NCBI RefSeq assembly: GCF_014117325.1
Contig: NZ_CP059732.1
Location: forward strand, 6,275,001 to 6,339,000
Source: Spirosoma foliorum
Lineage (GTDB): Bacteria > Bacteroidota > Bacteroidia > Cytophagales > Spirosomataceae
Length of the DNA: 64,000 nucleotides
Reading direction: 5' to 3'
In this document: positions 1-9,055 of the stretch, piece after piece
Position numbering within the stretch: position 1 is the stretch's first letter
Layout of the letters: the number at the start of each line of letters is the position of its first letter
Notes under the pieces: model-generated
What the model saw: only the letters and a program-made list of their open reading frames with translations
Database searches by the model: none
Told to the model about the DNA's origin: nothing
Position numbers and translations under genes: made by a program

Positions 1-143
1 GTTTGGAAACTACAATTACGGAGTTTTTGTAGCTACAAACCACGTCTTGCAATACCTCCCTACGAAGATAAGGAAACCACTGGGTTTCAGGGCAAACTGT
101 TTTTTCTTTTTTCTGGGCAATCGCTTTTCCATTGCGGAAAACA

Positions 144-171
144 CCCGTTTTAAATACGGGAAAAATCCCGT
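144..171 (+). promoter_or_regulatory. Alternative small hairpins upstream of the coupling-protein gene
   Basis: CCCGT (144-148), ACGGG (156-160) and CCCGT (167-171) allow two mutually exclusive 5-bp hairpins about 65 bases before the coupling-protein start. The second has the form ACGGG-AAAAAT-CCCGT, very like the hairpin at 34220-34240. It could be a leader structure or the terminator of a gene left of the window. The first 143 bases show no supportable gene. Confidence 0.25.
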
Positions 172-234
172 TGCGGTGAATTATTCTTTTTCCGTTTTTG
201 GGCAACGTTTCCACCCTCCTTAACCTACTCTTTG

Positions 235-2043
235 ATGAATCCCGCCGAACCTCAACCGGTCGGTGAACCGCAACCAGCCAGGAACTGGTTTGGCGTCACC
301 TCCGCTGAAATCGATCATCTGTTTCGTTTCCACGCTGATTCCAGCGCGTTTAATAAAGCCATTCTGTTTCTGGTTGGATTGGTCCTAACGCCGATCACAT
401 TGGCTGGAGCCTTGATGGGATATGCCAGAGCCTACAACCGGTTCATGAAGCCGTTGGCGGAATATCCCCTGCTCCATCCGCTTCGGCCCATTGTCAAGTT
501 TGCGATGGTTGTCGGTGCTGGGCTGATTTGGGTGGCGTTGTTCATCCTAATGGTCAGTCTGGCTCAGGTCGCTGTCATCTTTGGCTTGAGTGGCTATGCC
601 TTCATCGTTTTTGTCACCTTCAATCTCCTCTTCACCTTCATCGTCTTTATGGCCTTCCGGCGCTGGCAGATCGGCATCAATAATATGCTGGTCGAAAGCA
701 ATCGGTTTGGCTCGGCACGCTTTGCCAGACCCGATGAATTGAATCCCTATCGACAAGGCCCAGGCATTTATATCGGTGGTGGGTATGTCTTCAAAGATAA
801 GGGCCATATCCTGACAGTTGCTGGTACGCGGGGTGGTAAAGGCACGAATTTGATTATCCCGAACTTGCTGGGCCTTGGCGGCTATACGGGTTCATGGGTT
901 GTCATCGATCCCAAAGGTGAGAATGCCGCGATCACGGCACGGTATCAGCGCAAAAGCGGACGACAGGTTGTTATTCTCAATCCCTGGGGATTACTCGAAG
1001 AGCATATTGGGGAAGCGGAATCGTATAACCCGCTCGATATTCTAGCTGACACAAGCAGCATTCATTTAGTTGATGATGCGCACATGATCGCTGAAATGCT
1101 GGTTCCCGTCGAGCGTGACGATAAGAACCGCTTTTTTACCGATACAGCGCGTTCCGTTGTGACGGGCCTTATCATGCAGATTGCGACCACGCAGGAAGGT
1201 GATGATCGAACTCTAACAACTCTTTGGCGATGGGCGCGGCTTGCCGGTGATGAGTGGGATGAGTTGATCGCCCGTATGCGACTCAACAATGATCCAGTGA
1301 ATGGAGAAATCATCCGCAACGCTGGCAATGAAATCGTCAAATTGATGGAAGCAGGAGAAGAAACGTTTGGCAGTATTCTTTCTTCTGTTTTACAGGCAAC
1401 CGACTTTCTCAAAAGTCCATCGTTGCAAAAAGCATTACGCTCTGGTTATGATCCGGCCACCTTATCGGATGGCGATACAGCCCTTTATATTATCATTCCT
1501 GCTGATAAACTGCAAAGCCATGCGCGGTGGCTGCGGCTTATGGCAACGACCACCTTACGAGCCGTTGTACGAAACCCAAACAAGCGCGTAACTTTTTTAC
1601 TCGATGAATTTGCAGCTTTGGGGTATTTACCTGAAATTGAGACTGCTTTAAGTACCTATGCTGGTTTTGAAATCACTGTATGGCCGATCTTACAATCTCT
1701 GATTCAGTTACAGGGTTTGTATGGCGAGAACTGGGAGACGTTCACCGCAAACACGGCTATCCGGCAGTTTTTTACCATTAACGATAATTTTACAGCCAAT
1801 TATGTGAGCGCGGCTATTGGCCAGACCTCCCATGTCGTCACATCCAGAAGCTGGTTTGGTGTCAGTGATGCTAATGCAAATCAAAGGCCACTTGTAACAC
1901 CTGATGAAGTAAGGCGCGGGTCAGCAGACAACATCTTTGCTTTCTTGGGTGGGAATCCATCAACTACGTTTGCCAAGCGGCCTTACTTTCAGATGCCAGA
2001 GTTGCAAGACAGAGAAGATAAAAACCCACACTTCAGAAATTAA
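235..2043 (+). CDS. VirD4/TraG-family type IV coupling protein
   Basis: This is an inner-membrane ATPase that would deliver the relaxase-DNA complex to a type IV secretion channel. Hydrophobic segments lie at about residues 43-65 and 87-143. They are followed by a Walker A-like motif (AGTRGGKGTN, near residue 196), the VVIDPKGE segment typical of TraG/VirD4, and a Walker B region (FLLDEFAALG, near residue 455). At about 602 residues it is a normal family length. ATG at 235 is preferred over the in-frame TTG at 232; the stop is followed 20 bases later by an insertion sequence. The relaxase it should work with is 11 kb away (13090-15855), so the transfer genes appear split by cargo. The family call is strong; which secretion system it serves cannot be seen. 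Confidence 0.93.
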   Translation: MNPAEPQPVGEPQPARNWFGVTSAEIDHLFRFHADSSAFNKAILFLVGLVLTPITLAGALMGYARAYNRFMKPLAEYPLLHPLRPIVKFAMVVGAGLIWVALFILMVSLAQVAVIFGLSGYAFIVFVTFNLLFTFIVFMAFRRWQIGINNMLVESNRFGSARFARPDELNPYRQGPGIYIGGGYVFKDKGHILTVAGTRGGKGTNLIIPNLLGLGGYTGSWVVIDPKGENAAITARYQRKSGRQVVILNPWGLLEEHIGEAESYNPLDILADTSSIHLVDDAHMIAEMLVPVERDDKNRFFTDTARSVVTGLIMQIATTQEGDDRTLTTLWRWARLAGDEWDELIARMRLNNDPVNGEIIRNAGNEIVKLMEAGEETFGSILSSVLQATDFLKSPSLQKALRSGYDPATLSDGDTALYIIIPADKLQSHARWLRLMATTTLRAVVRNPNKRVTFLLDEFAALGYLPEIETALSTYAGFEITVWPILQSLIQLQGLYGENWETFTANTAIRQFFTINDNFTANYVSAAIGQTSHVVTSRSWFGVSDANANQRPLVTPDEVRRGSADNIFAFLGGNPSTTFAKRPYFQMPELQDREDKNPHFRN

Positions 2044-2057
2044 ATTCTTATCACCTC

Positions 2058-3497
2058 TTAGATCTTGACTTTAGCCTTTAAGCAGAAGCTCGCTGGGGCT
2101 TTGGTATGTAGATTTGGGTCGCCAAACTCTTATCCATATGCCTACACTACCCAGCGAGTTTCTGACTGTAATACTACCTTATGCAAGGTTGTTTTGCAAA
2201 CGTGTTTTTGTCAATGTCCAGCTCTTGCTCACCGGGGCCATATTAACCCCTGGCAAGCGAACCGTCAGCTCCGTGCTGCGTATTATGGGGCAGGCCAGTA
2301 CCAAAGCCTTCCATAAGTACCATCGAGTGCTGAGTCAAGTCGAGTGGTCAACTTTGCAAGCCAGCCGGATTTTGTTGACCCAACTCGTGGGCATGTTTGT
2401 CGGTCAGGGGCCTGTGGTGGTGGGTATTGATGAGACCTTAGAACGGCGATGGGGTAAATCCATCAAAGCCAAGGGTATCTATCGGGATGCAGTCCGTAGT
2501 AGTGAGAAGTACGTGGTCAAATGTAGTGGGTTGCGGTGGGTAAGCGTAATGATCTTGTGCCGCATCGAGTGGGCCAAACGGGTCTGGGCCTTACCCTTCC
2601 TGACGGCACTGGCTCCCTCTCAAGCCTATTATGCCCAGAAGGCGCGTACTCATAAAACGCTCACCGACTGGGCTAGACAGTTGCTTTTGCAAGTGAAGCG
2701 ATGGCTTCCTGATCGTCAGATAGTTGCCGTGGGGGACAGTAGCTATGCCGTGATTGATTTACTGCTGGCACTGCAAGGACAGGTAAGCCTGATTAGTCGC
2801 CTACGCTTAGATGCGGCCCTATATGGGCCAATTCCGGTTCGGCCACCAGGGCAACGAGGGCGGAATCGGCTTAAAGGCGATCGCTTACCTACACTGCCAA
2901 TGGTAGGCAACGACAGGACTACTGTTTGGCAAAAACTGGTGGTAGGAGATTGGTACGGGGGACATTCGCAAGCGGTGGAGTACTGTACAAGTACCGCTCT
3001 TTGGTATCACGGGGGCAAAAAGCCGCTTGCTATTCGATGGGTATTGGTACGTCTGGATGGTCAACTAACGGGTCTGGTTAGTAATGATGCCTCCCTGAGT
3101 GGGGAGCAGATGATTAGCTATTTTGTGCGCAGGTGGTCGATGGAAACCACGTTTGCTTTAGTGCGGTCGCATTTGGGGGTGGAGACCCAACGGCAGTGGA
3201 GTGATCGGGCCATTGCTCGCACTACGCCGGTGTTGCTGGGCTTGTTTTCGGTGGTGAGCTTGGTGGCTAATAGGCTTGAAGGAAAGAGTTTGTTAGAGAG
3301 CCAGATAAGTAGTTGGTATGAGAAAAAGCAGCCAACTTTTAGTGATGCATTGGCTTGTGTACGCAGGTATTTATGGGTAGAAATGAATTTTTCGATCTCT
3401 GGATCAGAGGTTGTCCACGTAAAAATGAGCCAACAGCAGTACCAGTTATGGCAGGAAGCCTTAGCTTGGGCAGCATAAGGCTAAAGTCAAGTTAGAT
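2058..3497 (+). mobile_element. Complete DDE insertion sequence (IS701/IS4-like) with inverted repeats and target duplication
   Basis: A single transposase gene is bounded by 15-bp inverted repeats CTTGACTTTAGCCTT (2064-2078) and its complement (3477-3491). The 6-bp direct repeat TTAGAT flanks both ends (2058-2063 and 3492-3497). The element is about 1.43 kb. The duplication begins TTAG, which fits the YTAR target of IS701-type elements, although a strict 4-bp duplication would leave the ends asymmetric. Intact ends and an intact gene indicate a recent insertion between the coupling-protein gene and the RiPP cassette. Confidence 0.88.
2138..3478 (+). CDS. DDE transposase of the insertion sequence
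   Basis: The roughly 446-residue protein has a DDE superfamily endonuclease fold. The first catalytic Asp lies in VVVGIDETLERRWG, a second in VAVGDSSYAVIDLL, and the Glu probably in RRWSMETTFALVRSHLG near the C terminus. It should cut and rejoin the inverted-repeat ends of its own element. An upstream in-frame TTG at 2114 exists, but ATG 2138 (MPTLPSEF) looks the natural start. The frame is complete, ends 13 bases inside the right terminus and is probably active. IS701 and IS4 are related, and the sequence alone does not separate them securely. Confidence 0.88.
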   Translation: MPTLPSEFLTVILPYARLFCKRVFVNVQLLLTGAILTPGKRTVSSVLRIMGQASTKAFHKYHRVLSQVEWSTLQASRILLTQLVGMFVGQGPVVVGIDETLERRWGKSIKAKGIYRDAVRSSEKYVVKCSGLRWVSVMILCRIEWAKRVWALPFLTALAPSQAYYAQKARTHKTLTDWARQLLLQVKRWLPDRQIVAVGDSSYAVIDLLLALQGQVSLISRLRLDAALYGPIPVRPPGQRGRNRLKGDRLPTLPMVGNDRTTVWQKLVVGDWYGGHSQAVEYCTSTALWYHGGKKPLAIRWVLVRLDGQLTGLVSNDASLSGEQMISYFVRRWSMETTFALVRSHLGVETQRQWSDRAIARTTPVLLGLFSVVSLVANRLEGKSLLESQISSWYEKKQPTFSDALACVRRYLWVEMNFSISGSEVVHVKMSQQQYQLWQEALAWAA

Positions 3498-3609
3498 AAG
3501 TCTAAGAAAAATGAACTTTTCAAAAAAAACACAACTAAGATGATATTTATTCTTATGAAATAATTATCAAATAAAGATCTTATTCAATTAATAAAACTAA
3601 TTTTCAAAA

Positions 3610-4731
3610 ATGGATATTCAAACAAAGTCCCATATTGTGTATCCCAAAAATGCAGATGCTATTTCAATAATCTTGAAATTAATGGGGGAAGTTTGTAACT
3701 TGAACTGCGTCTATTGCTATGAGAAAAGAAAGCCGTATGTTGGCCAAAGAATGCTTGAAACTAAATATATTTCAATGCTTCTCGACAGTTTATACCCGAG
3801 TCCGCTTTCCATAGAATTACATGGCGGAGAACCTCTTCTTTATCCAAAAAGCGAATTTGCGAAGGTCTTTGAAATCATCAGATGTTATAAATCACATTGT
3901 ACAGTACGTATTCAAACTAATGGAACTCTATTAAATGATGCATGGTTGGAATTTTTACTCACTGAATGTCCAAATATTGAAATCGGAATAAGCCTTGACG
4001 GTGACTTAGAAGCAAATGGTCATCGTGTAGATTACAAAAAAATAAACTCTTATGAAAGTATCTCCAAATGCTTAAACTATTTATCTGAAAAAGATGTCAA
4101 TATCGGAGTTATAATGGTAGTTAACAGTATAAATCATGAAAAATTTGTAAACTGTTTGTCTGAATTCTCAAAATATACGTGTATTAAAACCGTAAAATTT
4201 GTTCCGTGCTTTGATATCGGTTTATATAAATCAACTGAAGCTAAGGAATGGGCGATCAGTCCAAGGCAGTATGCAGATTTTCTAATTAATTCCTACAAAC
4301 ACTGGCGAGATCAAGATTTATTCAAGAAATTTCTGATAGAGCCTCATTTTGGTGTTATTAAAAAGTTAAATGGAATGTCTACAATAAATTGTCATTATTC
4401 TGAAAATAAATGCGCATATGTCTATACACTTTACCCTGGTGGATTAATTGGCTCGTGTGACGAGTTCAACAAAGAAGATAGTATTCTCACTAATGTTAAC
4501 GAACTAAAACCAGGACAGTTGGTCAACATATTTGCAAAAAGTGATTTGGTAACTAAACTAGATAAATTGTTAGACAAGTGCAGCAAATGTTCATACTTAT
4601 CAACTTGTGGAGGTGGATGCTTAGCAACGAGAAAGAGATTACACAAGACAGATCAATATGAAGAGTATTGTTCATATCGAATGAGGTTTATAGATTTTAT
4701 ATCAAACGAAATAAACCATGTGGATTGCTAA
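3610..4731 (+). CDS. Radical SAM/SPASM peptide maturase
   Basis: The protein is 373 residues. The CxxxCxxC cluster motif (CNLNCVYC, Cys 29, 33, 36) binds the SAM-reducing 4Fe-4S cluster, and ELHGGEPLL is the following GGEP-type motif. A Cys-rich SPASM region near residues 320-355 (CSKCSYLSTCGGGC, then YCSYR) should hold auxiliary clusters. Proteins of this layout mature ribosomal peptides by C-C, C-O or C-S crosslinking, or act as sulfatase maturases. No sulfatase is nearby, whereas an HExxH peptide-hydroxylase homologue and a small acidic ORF are, so peptide maturation is favoured. It is the first gene of a tight AT-rich operon and overlaps the next gene by 14 bases. The crosslink chemistry is unknown. 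Confidence 0.88.
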   Translation: MDIQTKSHIVYPKNADAISIILKLMGEVCNLNCVYCYEKRKPYVGQRMLETKYISMLLDSLYPSPLSIELHGGEPLLYPKSEFAKVFEIIRCYKSHCTVRIQTNGTLLNDAWLEFLLTECPNIEIGISLDGDLEANGHRVDYKKINSYESISKCLNYLSEKDVNIGVIMVVNSINHEKFVNCLSEFSKYTCIKTVKFVPCFDIGLYKSTEAKEWAISPRQYADFLINSYKHWRDQDLFKKFLIEPHFGVIKKLNGMSTINCHYSENKCAYVYTLYPGGLIGSCDEFNKEDSILTNVNELKPGQLVNIFAKSDLVTKLDKLLDKCSKCSYLSTCGGGCLATRKRLHKTDQYEEYCSYRMRFIDFISNEINHVDC

Positions 4732-6178
4732 GAGTAGAGAACCAAATAGAATGCGAAACGTGGAGGCATTTTTAGCTAACTGGGATAATCCAACGCTGCT
4801 AGAAATAAATAAAAAGGTTAATCTCAAGAAATCTTCAGCCGGTAATTTAAATTACAATGGAAGTTTAGATGGTAAAAAAGGACCTAATTTAGTAAGTAAA
4901 AATATTCATTTCACAAGCCACCTTGAAAAAGGCGTTTCAGATCTAGTAATGTACTTGACCGGCACATTGGATTGTATAACGTATACAAGCTGTGAAGGAC
5001 ATATGAGCGAAAGAATAAATTCTGAAAGGCATGTGGGTATTATTCCGAGAGACGTAATTGATTATATTAGAATTATTAATTTTTTCTCCTCTGTATGGAA
5101 TAAGGTTACTATTATAGAATCCAGATTTAAATCGATCCGGTTTGGTATAGCAAAAAATAACTTGCTAGATAGGAATAGATTATATTCGGTATTAGACTTC
5201 TACCTTTATAAGCATCCCGGTCAAAAATGGAAAACATACTTTTCTGAAATTAATAAAGCAACCCAAGAACTGATCTTAATATTAAGAAATGAGAGGGTTT
5301 TTAATAAGGGAGAGAATGATTATTTGGAGCATTTTCGCTCCGATTTAAACAATATATATTTATCGCTGCCCACAACAAATAAGTTTCCTTATACTGATGC
5401 AAACTACCAAGCAGGTTTATTAGAAATTCATAAAAGCGAAAAGACAGACCAAGCAAGCAGAAAATCTAATGTTAACAAGAAAATATTTAGTTGGTATTTC
5501 AAGCATATTCACGGTTTTCAAAATAAATATATTATTCATCCCTTATGTGGGCCAGGAATCGAGGCACTCGAATTATCAAAGTTAGGTTTGGAAAAATATC
5601 TTGGCATTGATCAATCTACAATTGCAATTGATGAAGCTAATAATCAGTTAATGAAAAAAGAAGGATATAAATTTATAGCAAAAAATATTTTTGATTGTTT
5701 ACAGTTTGATGAGAAATTTGATATTTTTTTACTGTCTTACGAGGCTATAAACTCCTTTTCTGAGAGTGAATTCATTTCAATTCTCAAATTTGCCAAGGAT
5801 AATCTTTATTACAACGGGCTGCTGTGTGGCGACATAAGGTTTCTAAAAGATGATAAGTACAAATATGTAAATAAAGCAAGTATTATTGATACACCTGATT
5901 TTATTAATCAGGAAGGAGAATATTCTCAAATACTGGAAGTTACTAATTGGAATAATAAAACGCGTAAATTATCAAAATACTATTTTACTGTTGACTATAA
6001 TCCATTACTCATAGCGAACTTATATGATTATTTTACTTGGATTCCAACAGAAAAACAATTTATTAAATGTCTAAATAAATTCGGCTTTACCATTAAAATG
6101 AAAGAAAAAGTTTTAGAAGGCCTCTATTCTGATGTAAGAGAATGTCGAGACAATGTCTTCTTTATTGCAAAAATGTAA
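4718..6178 (+). CDS. Two-domain protein with a C-terminal class I SAM methyltransferase
   Basis: The 486-residue protein has an unassigned N-terminal part (about 1-230) and a C-terminal Rossmann methyltransferase. The latter has a motif I-like HPLCGPGIEALELSKLG, an acidic strand end (YLGIDQS) and a FDIFLLSYEAINSF motif where the substrate loop would be. The N-terminal part contains a conserved-looking patch, DCITYTSCEGHMSER, whose Cys and His might bind metal or substrate. ATG 4718 overlaps the maturase stop, indicating translational coupling. In this cassette it may methylate the peptide or a small-molecule partner. The methyltransferase fold is well supported; the substrate and N-terminal function are not recognised. 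Confidence 0.7.
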   Translation: MWIAKSREPNRMRNVEAFLANWDNPTLLEINKKVNLKKSSAGNLNYNGSLDGKKGPNLVSKNIHFTSHLEKGVSDLVMYLTGTLDCITYTSCEGHMSERINSERHVGIIPRDVIDYIRIINFFSSVWNKVTIIESRFKSIRFGIAKNNLLDRNRLYSVLDFYLYKHPGQKWKTYFSEINKATQELILILRNERVFNKGENDYLEHFRSDLNNIYLSLPTTNKFPYTDANYQAGLLEIHKSEKTDQASRKSNVNKKIFSWYFKHIHGFQNKYIIHPLCGPGIEALELSKLGLEKYLGIDQSTIAIDEANNQLMKKEGYKFIAKNIFDCLQFDEKFDIFLLSYEAINSFSESEFISILKFAKDNLYYNGLLCGDIRFLKDDKYKYVNKASIIDTPDFINQEGEYSQILEVTNWNNKTRKLSKYYFTVDYNPLLIANLYDYFTWIPTEKQFIKCLNKFGFTIKMKEKVLEGLYSDVRECRDNVFFIAKM

Positions 6179-6198
6179 GAAAATATAATTTCAATAAA

Positions 6199-7110
6199 AT
6201 GGAATCCTCCGAAGAATACACGAAAAAGATATTTAAATACAGACATAGTAAGGCTAGCGAAATTCTTATGGCCTTTGAAACCTATTGTCTTTCTTCAGTT
6301 TTTTCGCACGAAATAACAACAATTCAACAATATTCAGTTGCATATCATTTATTATTAAAAATTTATTGGTTTTATGAAGAAGACAAATTGTTTTTTGAAG
6401 ACATTGCATCATTTTCACAGTTATTAGAGACAAATGCGCGCGCTCCCAGTAGTTATCAATATTATGTGGCCACCTATGAGTCTTGTACGAAAGTTCAGTC
6501 ACAGCTTTTTGATTCTCCTGTTTATTTATTTAACATTACTGATGCTAACCATGCAAAAATGGACTTTAGGGTAATTAACGATGCGATAGAGCTAGGTATA
6601 AAATTAGGATTTGCTGATTTGCTGCTTAATAATCTAGGAATTGCTATATTATTAGAAAAAAAATCAGGTTATGTCCCATCGAATAGTTATACAATTTCTG
6701 TTCTACCTGGGACAGTATTTTTTGATTTATACGACGATGTATTCAAGGTTTGTGAAATGATAATACACGAATGCAGTCATGTATATTTAAATGACTTGTT
6801 AGCTGCAACCGAAGAATATTTTGAAAATTCAATTTTATATTGGTCAGTTTGGAAGTCCAGAAATCGGCCAATCATTGGTATTCTCCATGCGGCATATGCG
6901 TTTTCGAATGTCATTATATACTATACGCAGCTCCTTAAGGAGTTTGAACTGCCTCCTTCGACTAAAAATTATATTTTGAGCCAGTTATACTCAGAAAAGG
7001 CTAAACTACGAGAAGCTCTACCACAAGTTAATGATGCAATTGGACATTTAAAAAATGAGGATACGAGAGCTGCTTTTTATGAGAAAATATCATTAGCTTT
7101 ACAGAAATAA
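6199..7110 (+). CDS. HExxH-motif peptide-modification protein (alpha-KG-HExxH beta-hydroxylase type)
   Basis: The protein (303 residues from ATG 6199) has a metal-binding HECSH motif near residue 190 in IIHECSHVYLNDLL. This is followed by the family's diagnostic stretch: W, then NRPIIGILHAAYAFSNV. That combination marks the HExxH putative peptide-modification family, originally assumed to be proteases and now known to include 2-oxoglutarate/iron-dependent peptide beta-hydroxylases that partner radical SAM maturases. Here it follows a radical SAM maturase and a methyltransferase and immediately precedes a small ORF that could be its substrate. The frame is open upstream to 6142, but that would overlap the methyltransferase, so ATG 6199 is chosen. 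Family membership is fairly sure; the residue modified is unknown. Confidence 0.75.
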   Translation: MESSEEYTKKIFKYRHSKASEILMAFETYCLSSVFSHEITTIQQYSVAYHLLLKIYWFYEEDKLFFEDIASFSQLLETNARAPSSYQYYVATYESCTKVQSQLFDSPVYLFNITDANHAKMDFRVINDAIELGIKLGFADLLLNNLGIAILLEKKSGYVPSNSYTISVLPGTVFFDLYDDVFKVCEMIIHECSHVYLNDLLAATEEYFENSILYWSVWKSRNRPIIGILHAAYAFSNVIIYYTQLLKEFELPPSTKNYILSQLYSEKAKLREALPQVNDAIGHLKNEDTRAAFYEKISLALQK

Positions 7111-7138
7111 AGGTTTTCACAATTAATATCTTATTCAG

Positions 7139-7339
7139 ATGGAAAAGGAAAACAAGGCCGATTATAATGCATTCGTTAAGGCTGTTAAAAAGCTAGGAAT
7201 GCTAGACAAGAACAATCAAGCTACGTTACATCATTCTGCGGTGTCTACTAAAGACTGGAGCGAATTGAATGAAGTTGGGAGTAAGCAAATTACTAATACA
7301 GAATTACCTAATGATGAGAGTAGACCAAAAAGTAACTAA
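7139..7339 (+). CDS. Candidate RiPP precursor peptide
   Basis: The 66-residue protein begins 28 bases after the HExxH gene. The first 30 residues are charged and helical (leader-like, including VKKLGMLDKNN). The rest is polar and rich in Ser, Thr, Asn and Asp, with one Trp, paired His and a Pro-rich end. There is no Cys. Beta-hydroxylatable Asp, Asn, His and Pro are plentiful in the tail. A strong hairpin directly follows the gene (7358-7385), as is common after precursor genes that need higher expression than downstream enzymes. It has no recognised homologue, so the role rests on size, position and the hairpin; it could instead be a small accessory protein. Confidence 0.5.
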   Translation: MEKENKADYNAFVKAVKKLGMLDKNNQATLHHSAVSTKDWSELNEVGSKQITNTELPNDESRPKSN

Positions 7340-7357
7340 TTTAAATAAATAGTATTA

Positions 7358-7385
7358 TTAGGGGTTAGCTAACACTAATCCCTAA
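7358..7385 (+). terminator. Attenuator-like hairpin after the candidate precursor gene
   Basis: TTAGGGGTTAG (7358-7368) pairs with CTAATCCCTAA (7375-7385) across a 6-base loop. This gives 11 pairs with a single G-U, followed by a run of A on this strand. It sits between the candidate precursor and the downstream genes. It lacks a U-tract, so it may act as an RNA-stability or partial-termination element. Confidence 0.5.
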
Positions 7386-7398
7386 AAAGTATTTAATA

Positions 7399-8265
7399 AT
7401 GAGTGTTGATAAACACATTGATAAATCTTTGCTGTTCCGTGAAGGCTTTCCTCTGAACAACAGATTATATACACACCTAATTAGTGGTAGAAGTATTCAT
7501 TTTTTTCTACAATTTGTTGAGCCAGAGCTACTAAAAGCATACCCCGATTACCACGTTAAATTGACCTCAGACTCAAGAGGGCATACAAAACAAGGCGCAA
7601 TTGATCTAAGTGTGTTAGGACGTAAAAATTATGTGAGTAGCTTAGCTAAAACAATTAGTTCAGAAAGACTAAGTGATCATCTTCTCACTTTAGAAGGAGC
7701 AGTTTGGCAGAAAGATTACCTATTATATTGTTCGGATAATAATTATGACTTTTATAGTGAAATTTTAAAAAAAGCTTGTAACTATATTACTGATTTTGAT
7801 TTAGACTTTTTTCTTAAACTTGCTATTGGATTTGTGGCTGTTGATGAAAGTCTACATCGTGCTAATTTTTCTAATTATATTTTACTTGAACGAAAGCCTT
7901 ATAATACTGAGGAACTTGCGAAAATATTACTATCGGAAGCTGTTAAAAGTTACTTGAGTTTATGTCTTAGGACAGAATTATCAAAGTTTAATTCAGAAGA
8001 AGGGCTACTAAAATATATCCCTCTTTTACAAATATTTTCAAAGTCGGTATTACATGAATTATATTTAAGAAGCGGTAACATTCTTTTCAAATTAGATGAA
8101 ATTGATTCAAGTTTATATTTCAGTTATAGCAATATCTTGTCTTACCTTAACTCATTAGAGGAAGTTCCATTATCCTCCGAATTGGTTGCATGTTGGTATC
8201 CTTTTTGGGATAGAAGCCTCTTCATTTTTAATTCTCCATTCGACCGTAAAAATTCAATATTATGA
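7399..8265 (+). CDS. Hypothetical protein of the RiPP-like cassette
   Basis: The 288-residue protein is not recognised. It is rich in aromatic residues and Leu, with no signal peptide or clear membrane segment. The C-terminal half is mainly helical (KSYLSLCLRTELSKF and following). The N-terminal phrase GRSIHFFLQFVEPELLKAYP slightly recalls the small subunit-like domains of lantibiotic/thiopeptide dehydratases, but I cannot support that assignment. Its stop overlaps the next start (ATGA at 8262-8265), so it is translationally coupled to the kinase gene. A role in peptide recognition or modification is inferred from context only. Confidence 0.6.
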   Translation: MSVDKHIDKSLLFREGFPLNNRLYTHLISGRSIHFFLQFVEPELLKAYPDYHVKLTSDSRGHTKQGAIDLSVLGRKNYVSSLAKTISSERLSDHLLTLEGAVWQKDYLLYCSDNNYDFYSEILKKACNYITDFDLDFFLKLAIGFVAVDESLHRANFSNYILLERKPYNTEELAKILLSEAVKSYLSLCLRTELSKFNSEEGLLKYIPLLQIFSKSVLHELYLRSGNILFKLDEIDSSLYFSYSNILSYLNSLEEVPLSSELVACWYPFWDRSLFIFNSPFDRKNSIL

Positions 8266-8915
8266 ACACTCTATATCCTTTTATAGCTATAGAAGGTATT
8301 GACGGCGCAGGAAAAACAAGTGTTAGAAATATTCTAATTAAATTATTTGAAAATATCAATATTACACCTTTTATTGTTGGTCAACACTCTTGGTTGAATG
8401 TTGATATATCCAGACAAATTATAAATATTAGAGAGAATAGATACGGCTGTACTCCTGAAGATATTTTGCTGTCTTATGCGTTAGATAAAAATTTGCATTC
8501 AACATACAATATTAAAAATGCATGTAGACAAACAGTTGTTATAGCTGATCGTTACATATATAGCGATGCTGTTTACCATCAGGTTTTATATCAGATTCCA
8601 GTAAGTACGACTATGAGCTTACACAAAACACTTTGTACGATTGAACCTGATATAATCTTATTTATAGAAGTTGACCCCAGTATAGCATATTCAAGACTCT
8701 TAAAACGAAGCCAACGTATCCAACATTATGGTAGGCTAGCTAAATTAGAGCCTATACAAGAGGTATATAATAATTACTTTAAGTCTCATATAGATTCTAA
8801 AAACTCAACTTTTATAAACTTTATAAACGAAAATGAAAATATTTTTGATAGGGTGAGTACGGAAATTTGGCCACACATTTTAAAAAAGATAAAAGCTCTC
8901 AATAATAAGTTTTAA
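8262..8915 (+). CDS. Thymidylate-kinase-like P-loop kinase
   Basis: The 217-residue protein has a P-loop EGIDGAGKTS at residues 11-20, a DRY motif in VIADRYIYSDA where thymidylate kinases bind the nucleotide, and a LID-like KRSQRIQHYGR. Housekeeping dTMP kinases have the same length and motifs, but this copy lies inside a peptide-modification cassette and is very AT-rich. It may therefore phosphorylate a different substrate or act as a self-protection or nucleotide-supply enzyme. The neighbouring histidine phosphatase makes a kinase/phosphatase pairing possible. The P-loop fold is secure; the substrate is not. Confidence 0.75.
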   Translation: MNTLYPFIAIEGIDGAGKTSVRNILIKLFENINITPFIVGQHSWLNVDISRQIINIRENRYGCTPEDILLSYALDKNLHSTYNIKNACRQTVVIADRYIYSDAVYHQVLYQIPVSTTMSLHKTLCTIEPDIILFIEVDPSIAYSRLLKRSQRIQHYGRLAKLEPIQEVYNNYFKSHIDSKNSTFINFINENENIFDRVSTEIWPHILKKIKALNNKF

Positions 8916-9055
8916 ACTATATAAGAATCATGTAAAAAATTTAAATTGATGTCAAATCTGTTGGCTTACCTTATTGACCCGTGAATTAGTTGGCAATAAA
9001 GACTACTTCTTTTTTTATTGAAAAATGCTTTCACCGAATTTGGATCGCCTTAAAA

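Noticed and set aside
1..153. Open frame at the left edge (no start, stop near 153)
   Set aside because: Composition is not protein-like and it has no recognisable end motif; it may be leader sequence of the coupling-protein gene.
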